Below, piece by piece: positions 51,179 through 61,295 of a DNA stretch of 64,000 nucleotides; the first letter of the stretch is position 1, and each line of letters starts with the position of its first letter. The translations under genes and the position numbers were made by a program. The stretch spans positions 154,771 through 218,770 of the forward strand of contig CAYYFQ010000001.1 in the NCBI GenBank assembly GCA_964471475.1. Reading direction: 5' to 3'. The DNA comes from JAJNBD01 sp964471475. GTDB taxonomy: Bacteria; Pseudomonadota; Gammaproteobacteria; CAISUE01. The notes below the pieces were generated by a model. It saw only the letters and a program-made list of their open reading frames with translations. It was not told the DNA's origin and made no database searches.

Positions 51179-54100
51179 ATGCCAAGACCACATAACTTTA
51201 GTAGCCCAATGCTATCTACCTCCGATGAAACACAATCAACAACACAGTATCCTATTCCCCAAATTACTCAAACTGACGATGAACCATGCACAGCTTTCTC
51301 CGCATTAACTTTTCTGCCTCAAGAAAAAGTGTGTGAAGCGGTTGAATTAGACGTTTCATCCAAAACCAACAAAAAGCCTGGACGTAAAGCTCCCAACTCA
51401 AAATTCATTAAAGAAATAAATAAATTATTTCGAGAAAAAGATTTCAGCGCTGCTCTTCATCATTGTAAAGAGCAATTATCCAGGACTCCAAGTAATGCGG
51501 AGATTCATTATTACTATGGTTTGACCCTGAAAAAGCTAGGCCAACACATTGAAGCTGATGCAGAATTTAAGGCCGCTTTAAAATTAATGTCTCCTTATCC
51601 TGCGGCTTTTGAAGCTCGGCAAGAGACTAAAAATTTTATTAAAAATCTCTCCTCAGATCCCATTATTTCTAGAAGACATTTTTTAACCGATATAGAAGTG
51701 AGTATTCCTACACATTATGAATATCTTCAAATGAGCCTGCTAGTATATGGAGATAAAAATTCGATAACACTCAGTTTAGATAAAGGAGAATTAAATGGAT
51801 GGGAATTAGACATAACAGCAGCGGAAATTAATTGTAGTGAACATGATTATTTTGCTGTGGCTTTTTTTAACAGAACAACCAGATATCTTGTTATCGCTCA
51901 TCGAGGATCTGACTTCTCTTTGAAGGGCGTGTGGGCGGCTGATTATCAGCTTGTTAAGGAGCAACTACCAAAGCAATTTGAAATGGCGCAAAAATTTCTT
52001 GCAAAAGTTAAAGCTCGTTATCCAGGTTATATTATTACTCATACTGGACATTCTTTAGGTGCTGGATTAGCAGAGCTTAGCGCTTATCACGATGATAGTG
52101 TCGCCATTACCGCGGATAGTCCTGGGATTAAGCCCATTTTGATGTTATTACGTAGAGACCAATCGACAGAAGAATTGGAGTTGGGCGCTCATATCATTAC
52201 TTATGTCTCATTACCCAATATAGTCAATACGCTTAATGAGCACATTGGAGAAGTTCGTGCGATTTTTCCCGCCAGGCCCTCAGTTTCTTCTGCCAAAGCA
52301 ATGGCTATAGGGGAGGTGCTAGCCGACACCTTCGGTCACCTACTTCATTTTTTTGATCAAGACAGAGAGGAACTTAACTTAATAAAAGCCGGGCTTAGAC
52401 ATAGTCTTCCCGGGATACTCGCTGCTATGGATGAGCATACTGGTTATCCTAAAGCTTATCGCTTAGTAAAAAATTGGCCACATGGTGAAGGTAGGTTATT
52501 GGCTTACGAAAATTTTTGCATGAGGATTTTTCATAATAAAGAGCCGATGCAAGACCCTGAAGCTTCTTTGGCTGAAGGGTCAGCAGAGCAACGAGAGTTA
52601 CGAGCCATTGGTTACCATACAGTATCTAGCAATCATCAAAAAATGGGGCTTGCTCGATTTACTCAAAGATCGCGTGACTTTTTAAAGCGGTATTTAGAGA
52701 AGGGCTGGTATCCATCAAATATCAATTTGCATGTCTTAACATTGTATGAAATAGAAAATGATGTGGTTATTATTAAGCCGCATTCTGAAATATTTACTGT
52801 AATGGACTTTAAGGATTATATTGAACTTAAACTTTTTGAGGAGAGCTCGCAACAGTTACGTTGGAAACGACATATTTTTTATCAACCCATTAAACTAGCG
52901 AAGGAAAAAGTGAATCCTTATAAAGAGCATTTATTAAGCGTTCCAACAATACAATCATTTTCTGCGGAAGATATGCAACAACTCTTGCATTATCTAGATC
53001 AAAAAGAGAGCTATCCATCAAAAAAAAGAGAAATAGAAGCATTAGAAAAATTTATTTTAGCTCGAGTTGACAAAAAAAAAATTGAATCAGAATTAAATGG
53101 TATTAAAAAATCGTACAACAGTTTGCGTACCGTATGTAGCCAGATCTTTAAAGACCAAGGTGATGACTCTATTCTGAGATATCTTAGCAATAATTTTGAT
53201 TTTTATCTTAATAAAAGGTTGGTTTTACTAGATCATAAAATAATAATTAATGCGAATATTGAAAAAGTTTACTCACAAAAAAATAGCCTATTTTTTATGT
53301 TAGCAGATGGGTCTGGTTTGCGACTTGAATTTAATGAAGACCAAGAAATTCAAAATGTATTTTTTACACGCAGACAACAATATACTTTCTTTAAGCAATT
53401 AACAGATTTTTTTAGCGAAAAGGCTATCATTGAAATTAAACCATTAAAGAATCCTCGCTCTGAGGCTTATATACAACCAGGAAGGTACGTTTTAACAAGA
53501 GCTGATAAGCGAAGACAGCTAAAAATAGAGGAAATAGATTCAGAATCGTGTAACTTAAAAAACCTGCTGGATGAGAAGAAAAAAGTGCAGGTAAGAAAAA
53601 AAATGCATTCGCAATCCTGGCGATTAGAAAGTGTAGCTGAAGAAAGCAGTAGTTACACTATTCGTTTAGTAGATTGTGGTGATCTTTATCATATAGATAA
53701 AATTGTTATTTTGGTGAATAATCAGCCATACCAAAACTATACATATGACGAGTTTCAGCAATATGAAAACTATCATGTCACTACGCAACTAATTGAAGGA
53801 ATGGATCATCAAGGAGCGCAAAAAATTAAAATAAGAAGCAAAATCATTGATGAAAACCAAATTAAAATAAAAAAATTAAACGAAATTGAAGAACTACGTA
53901 TTGCAATCATTAACTTCTTAAAAGAACCGAGAAACATAGGCTTATTAAATAAATTATTAGATTCGTTACAGGAAGGCAAATTAGCCGCCACATCAGATCT
54001 ACTGAGCTTGTTTTCAGAAAAAGAATATCAATTATTAGATCTTCAAACTCAACTAAATAAAATTCACAAGTTATATCAAGAAATAAACACCTCACTGGGT

Positions 54101-57100
54101 TTTGGAGATATTCTCACCTCTATCACGTTAGATACGAACTACCTTAAGTTAATAGGCAATAAAGATGATAGTGTCGTCGTATTCAAAGCAATGCAATTAT
54201 TACAAGAAGCTTTTGGTTACATTCGAAAATTGAAAGCGCATGAGTTGATCATGTTTTGGGGAAAGACCGGGGCAGGAAAAAGTACTGCTTTAAATTATTT
54301 TGGTGGGGTGCCTTTGAAATTTGCCAGCAACAAATACGGACAACCCACCGTTGAAGTTGACGCTGAACGGCTACCTCTTAATGCTCCAGTGGCGACTATT
54401 GGGCACTCCCTGACCACCTCAAATACCACGTATGTACAAGGTTATAAAATCATTAGAGATTTGCTTGATGATAGCATGGATACAGAGCCATTTATGCTGT
54501 GTGATACTCCCGGGTTTGATGATACACGCGGTGAGAGTTATGAATTAGCGGCCATGCTCAGTATCCAGCAAGCGATTCGCTCTGCAAAAGCTATTCGTTC
54601 TATTATTTTGGTTGTACCTTATGAAAGTTTTTTATTAGATAGAGCTAACCCCGTCATAGATTTATTGGGGGCGTTGCAAGCAAGAGTACCTGATATTTTT
54701 AATACGCAAGGCTCCTCCGGAGAACTTTCGAGGTCCTTTTTTTTGTTGGTGACTAAACATGCTTCCCATGAAAACGCCTGTGAAACTTTTGAAGAAATGT
54801 TAATAGAGTTTCGTGATGAAGAACATAAAAAATTAAGTGGACTCTTAAAACCTGAATCAAGCTTTGAACGAGAAATAGTAATGAGAAAAATAACTATGTG
54901 GAATACCTTATTGGCGCTTGGAAGAAGCCATATTCATTTCATTGATATAGAAAATCTTGATGAAAGAATGGAAGTATTAAAAGAGTATATGGATACTCCT
55001 GCTATCCCCCCTAAAAAATTTGCTAATCCCTTAGATAGCGAATATTTGCAAAGCGTATTGATGCAATATGTTCATTCGTCAGTGTATACGTGGCGAGAAT
55101 CTATTATGTTGCAATATTTAAAAAAAATACCTATGGAAATTGCCGAGACTCAAAGTGAAATTCAGCAAAAACAGGATAAAACAGACTATCTCTTAAAACA
55201 AAATCAAATGCTTACGGCAGAAATTTCACAGCTTGATGCTAAAATAGCGGCACTACAGATTAGAAAACAAGCATTACAACAAGCAAAAGAAAACCCTGAT
55301 CAGATTACAGATGGTAAGTTGCGTCACGAATTAGAAGAAGCTAGTAGCCGATTAAGAGATGAACTAGTAGAGGAAAAAAACAAAACCCTAAAAAAATTAC
55401 ATGAAGAGCTGTCCCAACAAGAGAGAGAGCTGACTAATAAAGAAGAAAAAATAAAAGAAATAACTGATAATATTAACTCTTTTACAGATCAAAAGAGAAA
55501 GTTAGAGATAGATCGACTTGAATTGTCCTCTGGAAGCCAATTAATCCCATTAGGTGGGCAAGATTATCGATCAGTAGCAGAAATAAAAATTTGCAATGCT
55601 GTGGGAGACGCCCATCAAAAAGCGGTAAGGGAACTTAGAAATTTAACAAACGACGAGTGTATTAACGAACGAACAGTTACTACAGCGAGTTATACAGGAG
55701 TCCTTCACCATGTTGAAGTAATTAGCAAGGACTACTATATTGTCCCCAAAGATCCTAAACAACAAGAAGAATTTTTACAAACAAGGCAAGTAACAAATGC
55801 GCATTACAGAGCGGAAATAGAAGGAGAACATTATGAACCATATCTTGCTAGCCATGCATCTCCTGATGCTAACAAAATAGCTTATTCATTTCGTACGATT
55901 TGGAAAGGGGATTCACCGCTTCCTTGGTATGCAATTTTTAAGACAAGTCCAGCTCCAGTGCGCCCTTGGTTCTCAATTGCGCATAGATTGCCAAATGCTG
56001 AACGAAATGCACAAGCTATTAAAATTAAAGATGATGAAATTAACGAAGTCGTGGATCAGATCGACAAGAAAAAAAGTAAACGAAATACATTAGAAAGTGA
56101 GCGAGATAACGTCAAACGTGTTATTGCTTCAAAAGAAGATGCGCAAGAAAGAATTCGTGATGAAATAATAAGAATAAAAGAACAAGCTGTGCATAAGACG
56201 ATTGACACAATGATAAATCAATGTGTTCAAATGATAGCAGACTACGAAAGAGAAATTTTTGCTAAACATGAGAGCATAACTTCTAACAAAAATAATATAG
56301 GAGTACTTGATGCGGCTATTAGAAAGGAGCTTTCATTACTAGAAGAACTTAAAATCAAAAAGCTCCACTTTGCCATTATTATCAAAACACAATTTAAGAT
56401 ACTTATATTGTTAAGGCAATTATCAGAATTAGTTATTTCCAATGAGTTTAAGGAAGATAGCAGAAAACAAGCGGAAGGTTTGTATTTTCAATGTCAAGCC
56501 TATATCACGTATTTTGATCTGCATATCAATGACTTAATTAATGAATGTCAAAAAGATTTAAACATGGCATGTGTTGGCGCTGAAGAATTGCAACTGTTAC
56601 AAGAAATGCAAGGCTGTTCTTTAAAACCTAAAGCTACTGGAAGTCATTTTTTGGCTAACGCATACGAAGTAGATGAATTAGGCAACCCTATCTCGGTATT
56701 AACTCAAGCACATCAGCTAGCAGAAGATAAGGAGCAACAAAAAGATAGAGGCGAGAGCCCGTTTTATGAGCTTATTGACGAACCAGGAGATCAGCTGATT
56801 CTTGATCAACTAGCCACTTTAGAATCTTCTTCATCCGCGGATAGAGTAGAGCTAGCTGTTACTGATTTATCACCTTCTGTTGTGATTGAACTTTTCCAAG
56901 CAAACAGTAGAAACTATTGTGTAAGTATGGCAACGTCAAATACTTTTTTTGCACAGCCTGACTTAAGCTCACCCCAAGAAATAGCTATTTCTACACCTCA
57001 TTTCTCCACGTTACCTGAGGTAGTGACTACTAATTCTCTAGAAATCGGAGAAATTTTATGTATAAATACACCTGTCGCCTTGCATTGCGAACAAACGGTT

Positions 57101-57673
57101 AGAGGACTACTACCGCCAGTTTTATTAAATACTCAGTGTATGGTTGAAGCAACACCAGAATATATCGCTACTTTTTGCCAAGAAACATTAGATGATGAAA
57201 GCCTACATTTAACATTAGATGCCAAGAAGCTATCATCAGAAAACTCACCTGGTTTGGTCAACATTGCAGCACAAGCAGGCGCTATCAGTTTTGCACAAAC
57301 GGTAACTGAAGATACACTTGAAGCAGGTTTGTTAGCTATTGGTACTTCGCCTAAAAGTGCAAGAGTGGCAAAAGAAGCCGCTGGTTACGCATTTTATGCC
57401 GCTGTCACTGTGGCTACTGAAGGTTGGAATATCTATCGATTATTGCCTGCTGTGGTCAAAGCTTCTACGGGTGGAATAGCCGCGTGGGCCTGTCGAAAAG
57501 CGGGGTTATCTGAAAGAACAACAGATATTGTACGCGTGAGTCTTCCTCTTGTGTGCAATTCAGTTTTATTTGGCCCTGTTGAAGCAGCTGTTAGTGTAGC
57601 AAGCACAGTAGCAGGAGGATATGCGGGAAGACAAATTGTTCCTATGGCTAAAAAATTTATTTTTGGCATGTGA
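51179..57673 (+). CDS. Giant multidomain protein: TPR-like, lipase-like, P-loop GTPase, coiled coils, hydrophobic C-terminus
   Basis: 2164 residues, no signal peptide. In order: a low-complexity start; a TPR-like helical pair near residues 79-140; an alpha/beta-hydrolase (class 3 lipase-like) segment near 160-420 with the nucleophile elbow GHSLGAG (Ser292) and an AHRGSD oxyanion-type motif near 240; a beta/helical middle (420-1000) with no recognised domain; a GTPase with P-loop GKTGAGKST at 1028-1036, DTPGFDDT from 1109 and a modified G4 (TKHA near 1192, no aspartate); coiled coils near 1319-1454 and 1607-1760; and a C-terminal alanine/glycine-rich hydrophobic part (about 2037-2164). The make-up suggests a host-directed effector or membrane-remodelling protein. 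Only these motifs are seen; the function is inferred. Confidence 0.75.
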   Translation: MPRPHNFSSPMLSTSDETQSTTQYPIPQITQTDDEPCTAFSALTFLPQEKVCEAVELDVSSKTNKKPGRKAPNSKFIKEINKLFREKDFSAALHHCKEQLSRTPSNAEIHYYYGLTLKKLGQHIEADAEFKAALKLMSPYPAAFEARQETKNFIKNLSSDPIISRRHFLTDIEVSIPTHYEYLQMSLLVYGDKNSITLSLDKGELNGWELDITAAEINCSEHDYFAVAFFNRTTRYLVIAHRGSDFSLKGVWAADYQLVKEQLPKQFEMAQKFLAKVKARYPGYIITHTGHSLGAGLAELSAYHDDSVAITADSPGIKPILMLLRRDQSTEELELGAHIITYVSLPNIVNTLNEHIGEVRAIFPARPSVSSAKAMAIGEVLADTFGHLLHFFDQDREELNLIKAGLRHSLPGILAAMDEHTGYPKAYRLVKNWPHGEGRLLAYENFCMRIFHNKEPMQDPEASLAEGSAEQRELRAIGYHTVSSNHQKMGLARFTQRSRDFLKRYLEKGWYPSNINLHVLTLYEIENDVVIIKPHSEIFTVMDFKDYIELKLFEESSQQLRWKRHIFYQPIKLAKEKVNPYKEHLLSVPTIQSFSAEDMQQLLHYLDQKESYPSKKREIEALEKFILARVDKKKIESELNGIKKSYNSLRTVCSQIFKDQGDDSILRYLSNNFDFYLNKRLVLLDHKIIINANIEKVYSQKNSLFFMLADGSGLRLEFNEDQEIQNVFFTRRQQYTFFKQLTDFFSEKAIIEIKPLKNPRSEAYIQPGRYVLTRADKRRQLKIEEIDSESCNLKNLLDEKKKVQVRKKMHSQSWRLESVAEESSSYTIRLVDCGDLYHIDKIVILVNNQPYQNYTYDEFQQYENYHVTTQLIEGMDHQGAQKIKIRSKIIDENQIKIKKLNEIEELRIAIINFLKEPRNIGLLNKLLDSLQEGKLAATSDLLSLFSEKEYQLLDLQTQLNKIHKLYQEINTSLGFGDILTSITLDTNYLKLIGNKDDSVVVFKAMQLLQEAFGYIRKLKAHELIMFWGKTGAGKSTALNYFGGVPLKFASNKYGQPTVEVDAERLPLNAPVATIGHSLTTSNTTYVQGYKIIRDLLDDSMDTEPFMLCDTPGFDDTRGESYELAAMLSIQQAIRSAKAIRSIILVVPYESFLLDRANPVIDLLGALQARVPDIFNTQGSSGELSRSFFLLVTKHASHENACETFEEMLIEFRDEEHKKLSGLLKPESSFEREIVMRKITMWNTLLALGRSHIHFIDIENLDERMEVLKEYMDTPAIPPKKFANPLDSEYLQSVLMQYVHSSVYTWRESIMLQYLKKIPMEIAETQSEIQQKQDKTDYLLKQNQMLTAEISQLDAKIAALQIRKQALQQAKENPDQITDGKLRHELEEASSRLRDELVEEKNKTLKKLHEELSQQERELTNKEEKIKEITDNINSFTDQKRKLEIDRLELSSGSQLIPLGGQDYRSVAEIKICNAVGDAHQKAVRELRNLTNDECINERTVTTASYTGVLHHVEVISKDYYIVPKDPKQQEEFLQTRQVTNAHYRAEIEGEHYEPYLASHASPDANKIAYSFRTIWKGDSPLPWYAIFKTSPAPVRPWFSIAHRLPNAERNAQAIKIKDDEINEVVDQIDKKKSKRNTLESERDNVKRVIASKEDAQERIRDEIIRIKEQAVHKTIDTMINQCVQMIADYEREIFAKHESITSNKNNIGVLDAAIRKELSLLEELKIKKLHFAIIIKTQFKILILLRQLSELVISNEFKEDSRKQAEGLYFQCQAYITYFDLHINDLINECQKDLNMACVGAEELQLLQEMQGCSLKPKATGSHFLANAYEVDELGNPISVLTQAHQLAEDKEQQKDRGESPFYELIDEPGDQLILDQLATLESSSSADRVELAVTDLSPSVVIELFQANSRNYCVSMATSNTFFAQPDLSSPQEIAISTPHFSTLPEVVTTNSLEIGEILCINTPVALHCEQTVRGLLPPVLLNTQCMVEATPEYIATFCQETLDDESLHLTLDAKKLSSENSPGLVNIAAQAGAISFAQTVTEDTLEAGLLAIGTSPKSARVAKEAAGYAFYAAVTVATEGWNIYRLLPAVVKASTGGIAAWACRKAGLSERTTDIVRVSLPLVCNSVLFGPVEAAVSVASTVAGGYAGRQIVPMAKKFIFGM

Positions 57674-57867
57674 TTAATCAGTGGCTATTAGAAGTTAGGT
57701 GCAGACTAGTAAGCAGGCGTGCGGTTTTCGAATTGCACTTCGGCTTCTCAAATTAAACATTTAGCCAAAAAGAAGTATTTTAACTTTGCTCTTACAATAT
57801 ATTATACCGGGTTGTCAGCTATCTGCTAAGACGTTATCATACGTATTTCTTTATTCTTTAGTGATTT

Positions 57868-58845
57868 ATGGCACAACTAACCCTTATTGAAGCAGTTACT
57901 CAAGCCTTGGCGTACGAGCTGGAAGCCGATCCCAATGTATTGTTGTTAGGAGAAGATATTGGCATAAATGGTGGGGTATTTCGAGCTACCAATGGATTGC
58001 AACAACGATTTGGAAAAAAACGTGTCATCGACACCCCTCTCGCTGAATCAATGATTGCGGGTTTAAGTGTCGGCATGTCAACACAAGGTCTAAAGCCGGT
58101 AGCGGAATTTCAATTTATGGGTTTTACTTACCCCGCCTTAGATCAAATCCTCAACCATGCAGTCAGAATGCGTAATCGCACTCGGGGCCGACTAAGCTGC
58201 CCTCTTGTGTTTCGCACTCCGTATGGTGCAGGCATTCACGCACCAGAACATCATTCAGAAAGTACCGAGGCTATTTATGCCCACACTCCCGGCATCCGAG
58301 TGGTAGTTCCTTCTTCACCAGCACGTGCTTATGGCCTACTGCTTGCGGCCATTCGCGATCCCGATCCAGTTATTTATTTAGAGCCTTCTCGTATTTATCG
58401 ATTAGTTAAGCAAGAAGTCCCTGATGATGGTAAAGCACTACCATTAGATCGCTGTTTTGTTTTAAAAGAAGGGAGTGACATCACTTTAATCGCCTGGGGT
58501 GCTATGTTGGTAGAAACTTTGGCAGTTGCAAAAGAACTTGCTGATGAAGGCATCAGCGCAGAAGTGATTGATGTGGCCACCATCAAACCGTTAGATATAG
58601 AAACCATCTTAGACTCTGTCGAAAAAACGGGGCGCGTAGTGATCATTCATGAAGCACCACAAACTTGCGGAGTAGGAGCAGAAATTGCTGCTCAACTTGC
58701 TGAAAAGGCTTTATTGTTTTTAAAAGCGCCCATTAAGCGGGTCACTGGGTATGATATCACCGTGCCTTATTTACGCTTAGAAAAACAGTATATTCCAAGT
58801 ACCGCACGCATTAAAGACACTGTTCACGAAGTATTAAGCTACTAA
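57868..58845 (+). CDS. pdhB: Pyruvate/2-oxoacid dehydrogenase E1 component, beta subunit
   Basis: 325 residues, the usual length. LLGEDIGINGGVFRAT near residue 28, DTPLAESMIAG near 58, PVAEFQFMGFTYPALDQ near 83, RTPYGAGIHAPEHHSES near 125 and the C-terminal transketolase domain (DVATIKPLDIETI) are all E1-beta signatures. It needs an alpha subunit with the TPP motif, normally the previous gene; the previous gene here is the giant protein. A 194-base gap precedes the start. Confidence 0.93.
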   Translation: MAQLTLIEAVTQALAYELEADPNVLLLGEDIGINGGVFRATNGLQQRFGKKRVIDTPLAESMIAGLSVGMSTQGLKPVAEFQFMGFTYPALDQILNHAVRMRNRTRGRLSCPLVFRTPYGAGIHAPEHHSESTEAIYAHTPGIRVVVPSSPARAYGLLLAAIRDPDPVIYLEPSRIYRLVKQEVPDDGKALPLDRCFVLKEGSDITLIAWGAMLVETLAVAKELADEGISAEVIDVATIKPLDIETILDSVEKTGRVVIIHEAPQTCGVGAEIAAQLAEKALLFLKAPIKRVTGYDITVPYLRLEKQYIPSTARIKDTVHEVLSY

Positions 58846-58848
58846 ATC

Positions 58849-60243
58849 ATGATGACTCTTACTTTACATGAAATTAAGCACATTCTTTTGCCACAAAACG
58901 TGCAATTGAGAGTGCATCACTCTTTTGATAGTTCTACTGTGAGCCACAAAAAGTATATAACTGATATTTTTATCGACAGTCGTCTAGTCACTCCCCAGTC
59001 GATTTTTATCTGTATCAAAGGGGATACCTTTGATGGTCATGATTTTGCGATGCAAGCAGAAAAGCAAGGAGCTTGTGCTGTTATTTCGGAAAAAGAATTA
59101 CCAAAACTCTCCATTCCTGTATTAAAAGTCACTAGTACTCGCAAAGCCTTAGGCGAAATCGCACATGCATATCGTTTAAAATTTAACATCCCTGTTATTG
59201 GTATCACTGGCAGTTGTGGTAAAACTTCAACCAAAGCATTGACGGCAAGCGTATTATCCCAAAGTGGCAACACCTTAGCACCTGAAGCCTCTTTGAATAA
59301 TGATTTAGGTGTCCCTTTAACTTTGTTACGACTAACGCCTGACACTAAATTTGCAGTCATCGAAATGGGAGCAAACCACCCAGGAGAAATAGATTATCTT
59401 TGTAAAATCGCTTCTCCTACCGCCACGCTCATTACCAATGCAGGCGCCGTCCATTTAGAAGGTTTTGGATCGTTAGATGGCGTACGAAAAGCAAAAGGTG
59501 AAATTTATCAAAATCTACCTCATGATGGCATTGCGATTTTGAATCGTGACGATGAAGCTTTTTCTTTTTGGCAAAGTTTATTACGCCAACAGCGACAAAT
59601 TACTTTTGGATTAAATGTGGAAGCAAACGTACGTGCTACCGATATTAAACTAAATGATGCGGTACAACCTCAATTTATGCTGCATATCAATACTCAATCC
59701 ATCAATGTACAGCTTCCAATGATTGGCGAACATCAGGTAACAAACGCCTTAGCGGCAGCCGCAGTTGGTTTTTCACAAAATTTATCTCTAGCGCAAATCA
59801 AACAAGGGCTTGAGACTTCGCCTTTAGTAGCGCAACGCGGTATTTTGCAAACTGGCTTTCATGGGGTTCAACTCATCGATGATTCTTATAATGCTAATCC
59901 CAATGCCTTTTCAGCAGCGATTAACATGCTAATGGCACTTCCTCAGATAAAAAAACGTGTGCTTGTTGTTGGCGATATGGGAGAATTGGGTGCAGATAAA
60001 GAATATTGGCATGCTTATGTAGGCCATACCGCTAAAGCAGCGGGGGTAGATGCGTTGTATTCTGTTGGCCAATTAAGTGCCGCGACAAGTAATGCTTTTG
60101 GAGAAAACGCTTATCATTTTGCTGATCAAAAACTTTTGACGGAAGCTTTAAAAGCTATCGCGGAACCAAACGTATGCTTTTTAATTAAAGGCTCCAAAAG
60201 TAGCCATATGAACAATGTCGTACAGGCACTACAAACTGAATAA
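58849..60243 (+). CDS. murF: UDP-MurNAc-tripeptide D-alanyl-D-alanine ligase
   Basis: 464 residues. The ATP site ITGSCGKTSTKALTA is near residue 118, MGANHPGEIDYL near 182, and IDDSYNANPNAFSAA near 345. It adds D-Ala-D-Ala to the cell-wall precursor in the cytoplasm. A second ATG follows the first; 3 bases separate it from pdhB, an unusual partner. Confidence 0.96.
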   Translation: MMTLTLHEIKHILLPQNVQLRVHHSFDSSTVSHKKYITDIFIDSRLVTPQSIFICIKGDTFDGHDFAMQAEKQGACAVISEKELPKLSIPVLKVTSTRKALGEIAHAYRLKFNIPVIGITGSCGKTSTKALTASVLSQSGNTLAPEASLNNDLGVPLTLLRLTPDTKFAVIEMGANHPGEIDYLCKIASPTATLITNAGAVHLEGFGSLDGVRKAKGEIYQNLPHDGIAILNRDDEAFSFWQSLLRQQRQITFGLNVEANVRATDIKLNDAVQPQFMLHINTQSINVQLPMIGEHQVTNALAAAAVGFSQNLSLAQIKQGLETSPLVAQRGILQTGFHGVQLIDDSYNANPNAFSAAINMLMALPQIKKRVLVVGDMGELGADKEYWHAYVGHTAKAAGVDALYSVGQLSAATSNAFGENAYHFADQKLLTEALKAIAEPNVCFLIKGSKSSHMNNVVQALQTE

Positions 60244-60258
60244 TATAGTGAGCCTCTC

Positions 60259-61284
60259 ATGAAACAATCTTCATTAAAAATTTTAATCTTAGGCGTCAAC
60301 GGTTTTATTGGAAGCCATCTTATTGAGCGTATTTTGCATACCACAAATTGGCAGGTCACTGGTTTTGATTTACAAAAAAATAATATTGACTCTTTATTAA
60401 CGCATCCCAATTTTACTTTTAAACAAGGGGATATTTTTAAAGAAAGTGCGTGGCTTGAAGATGCTGTGCAAAAAGTAGATATCGTCATCCCACTTATAGC
60501 AATCGCCAATCCGGCTCTTTATGTCAAACAACCCTTACGCGTATTTGAATTAGATTTTGAATCTAATCTTGCTGTGGTTAAACTTTGCGTGAAATATCAA
60601 AAACGCCTTATCTTTCCCTCCACATCGGAAGTTTACGGCATGTCGACAGATACCCCCTTTAATGAGGAAACCAGTAATTTGGTGCTAGGCCCCATCAACA
60701 AACCTCGCTGGATTTATTCTTGCTCAAAACAAATGCTAGATCGTGTCATTGCAGCTTATGGAAGCGAAAAAAATTTAAACTACACTTTATTTCGACCCTT
60801 TAATTTTATGGGGCCCCGATTGGATAACTTACATGATCCCAAAGAAGGTGCTTCGCGTGCCTTCACACAATTTGTGGGTAATATCATGCGAAAAACCCCT
60901 ATTATGTTGGTTGGTGGAGGTACACAGCATCGTTGTTATATTTATATTAATGATGCGATCGACGCCATCATAAAAATTATCGAAAACAAAAATAATTGTG
61001 CTGCGGCAAGCATTTTCAACATTGGTAACCCCTCCAATGATGTATCGATGGCTGAATTGGCCACAATGATTATCGACGAAATGAAAAAAATTCCTAAAGT
61101 TGCGGAAGCCGCAAACCTCGCAAAAATTCAAACCGTCAACCCGGAAGATTATTTTGGCGCAGGTTATCAAGATGTGAGCTCGCGTGTTCCATCCATTGAA
61201 CGCGCCAAAACTATTTTACATTGGATACCGACAACATCGCTAAGAGATGGCATTCGTCAAACATTACAGTATTATTTTAGTTAA
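60259..61284 (+). CDS. UDP-glucuronate decarboxylase, ArnA dehydrogenase-domain type, stand-alone
   Basis: 341 residues. GVNGFIGSHLIERIL at residues 12-27, LPLVAIA-like PLIAIANPALYVKQPLRVFELDFESNL, FPSTSEVYGM near 120, the YSCSK catalytic pair near 155 and LFRPFNFMGPRLDNL are those of the C-terminal half of ArnA. That half oxidises and decarboxylates UDP-glucuronate to the UDP-4-keto-pentose for Ara4N addition to lipid A. The formyltransferase half is missing, and no arnB, arnC or arnT gene is nearby. Sixteen bases after murF. Confidence 0.88.
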   Translation: MKQSSLKILILGVNGFIGSHLIERILHTTNWQVTGFDLQKNNIDSLLTHPNFTFKQGDIFKESAWLEDAVQKVDIVIPLIAIANPALYVKQPLRVFELDFESNLAVVKLCVKYQKRLIFPSTSEVYGMSTDTPFNEETSNLVLGPINKPRWIYSCSKQMLDRVIAAYGSEKNLNYTLFRPFNFMGPRLDNLHDPKEGASRAFTQFVGNIMRKTPIMLVGGGTQHRCYIYINDAIDAIIKIIENKNNCAAASIFNIGNPSNDVSMAELATMIIDEMKKIPKVAEAANLAKIQTVNPEDYFGAGYQDVSSRVPSIERAKTILHWIPTTSLRDGIRQTLQYYFS

Positions 61285-61295
61285 GGTTATCGATA

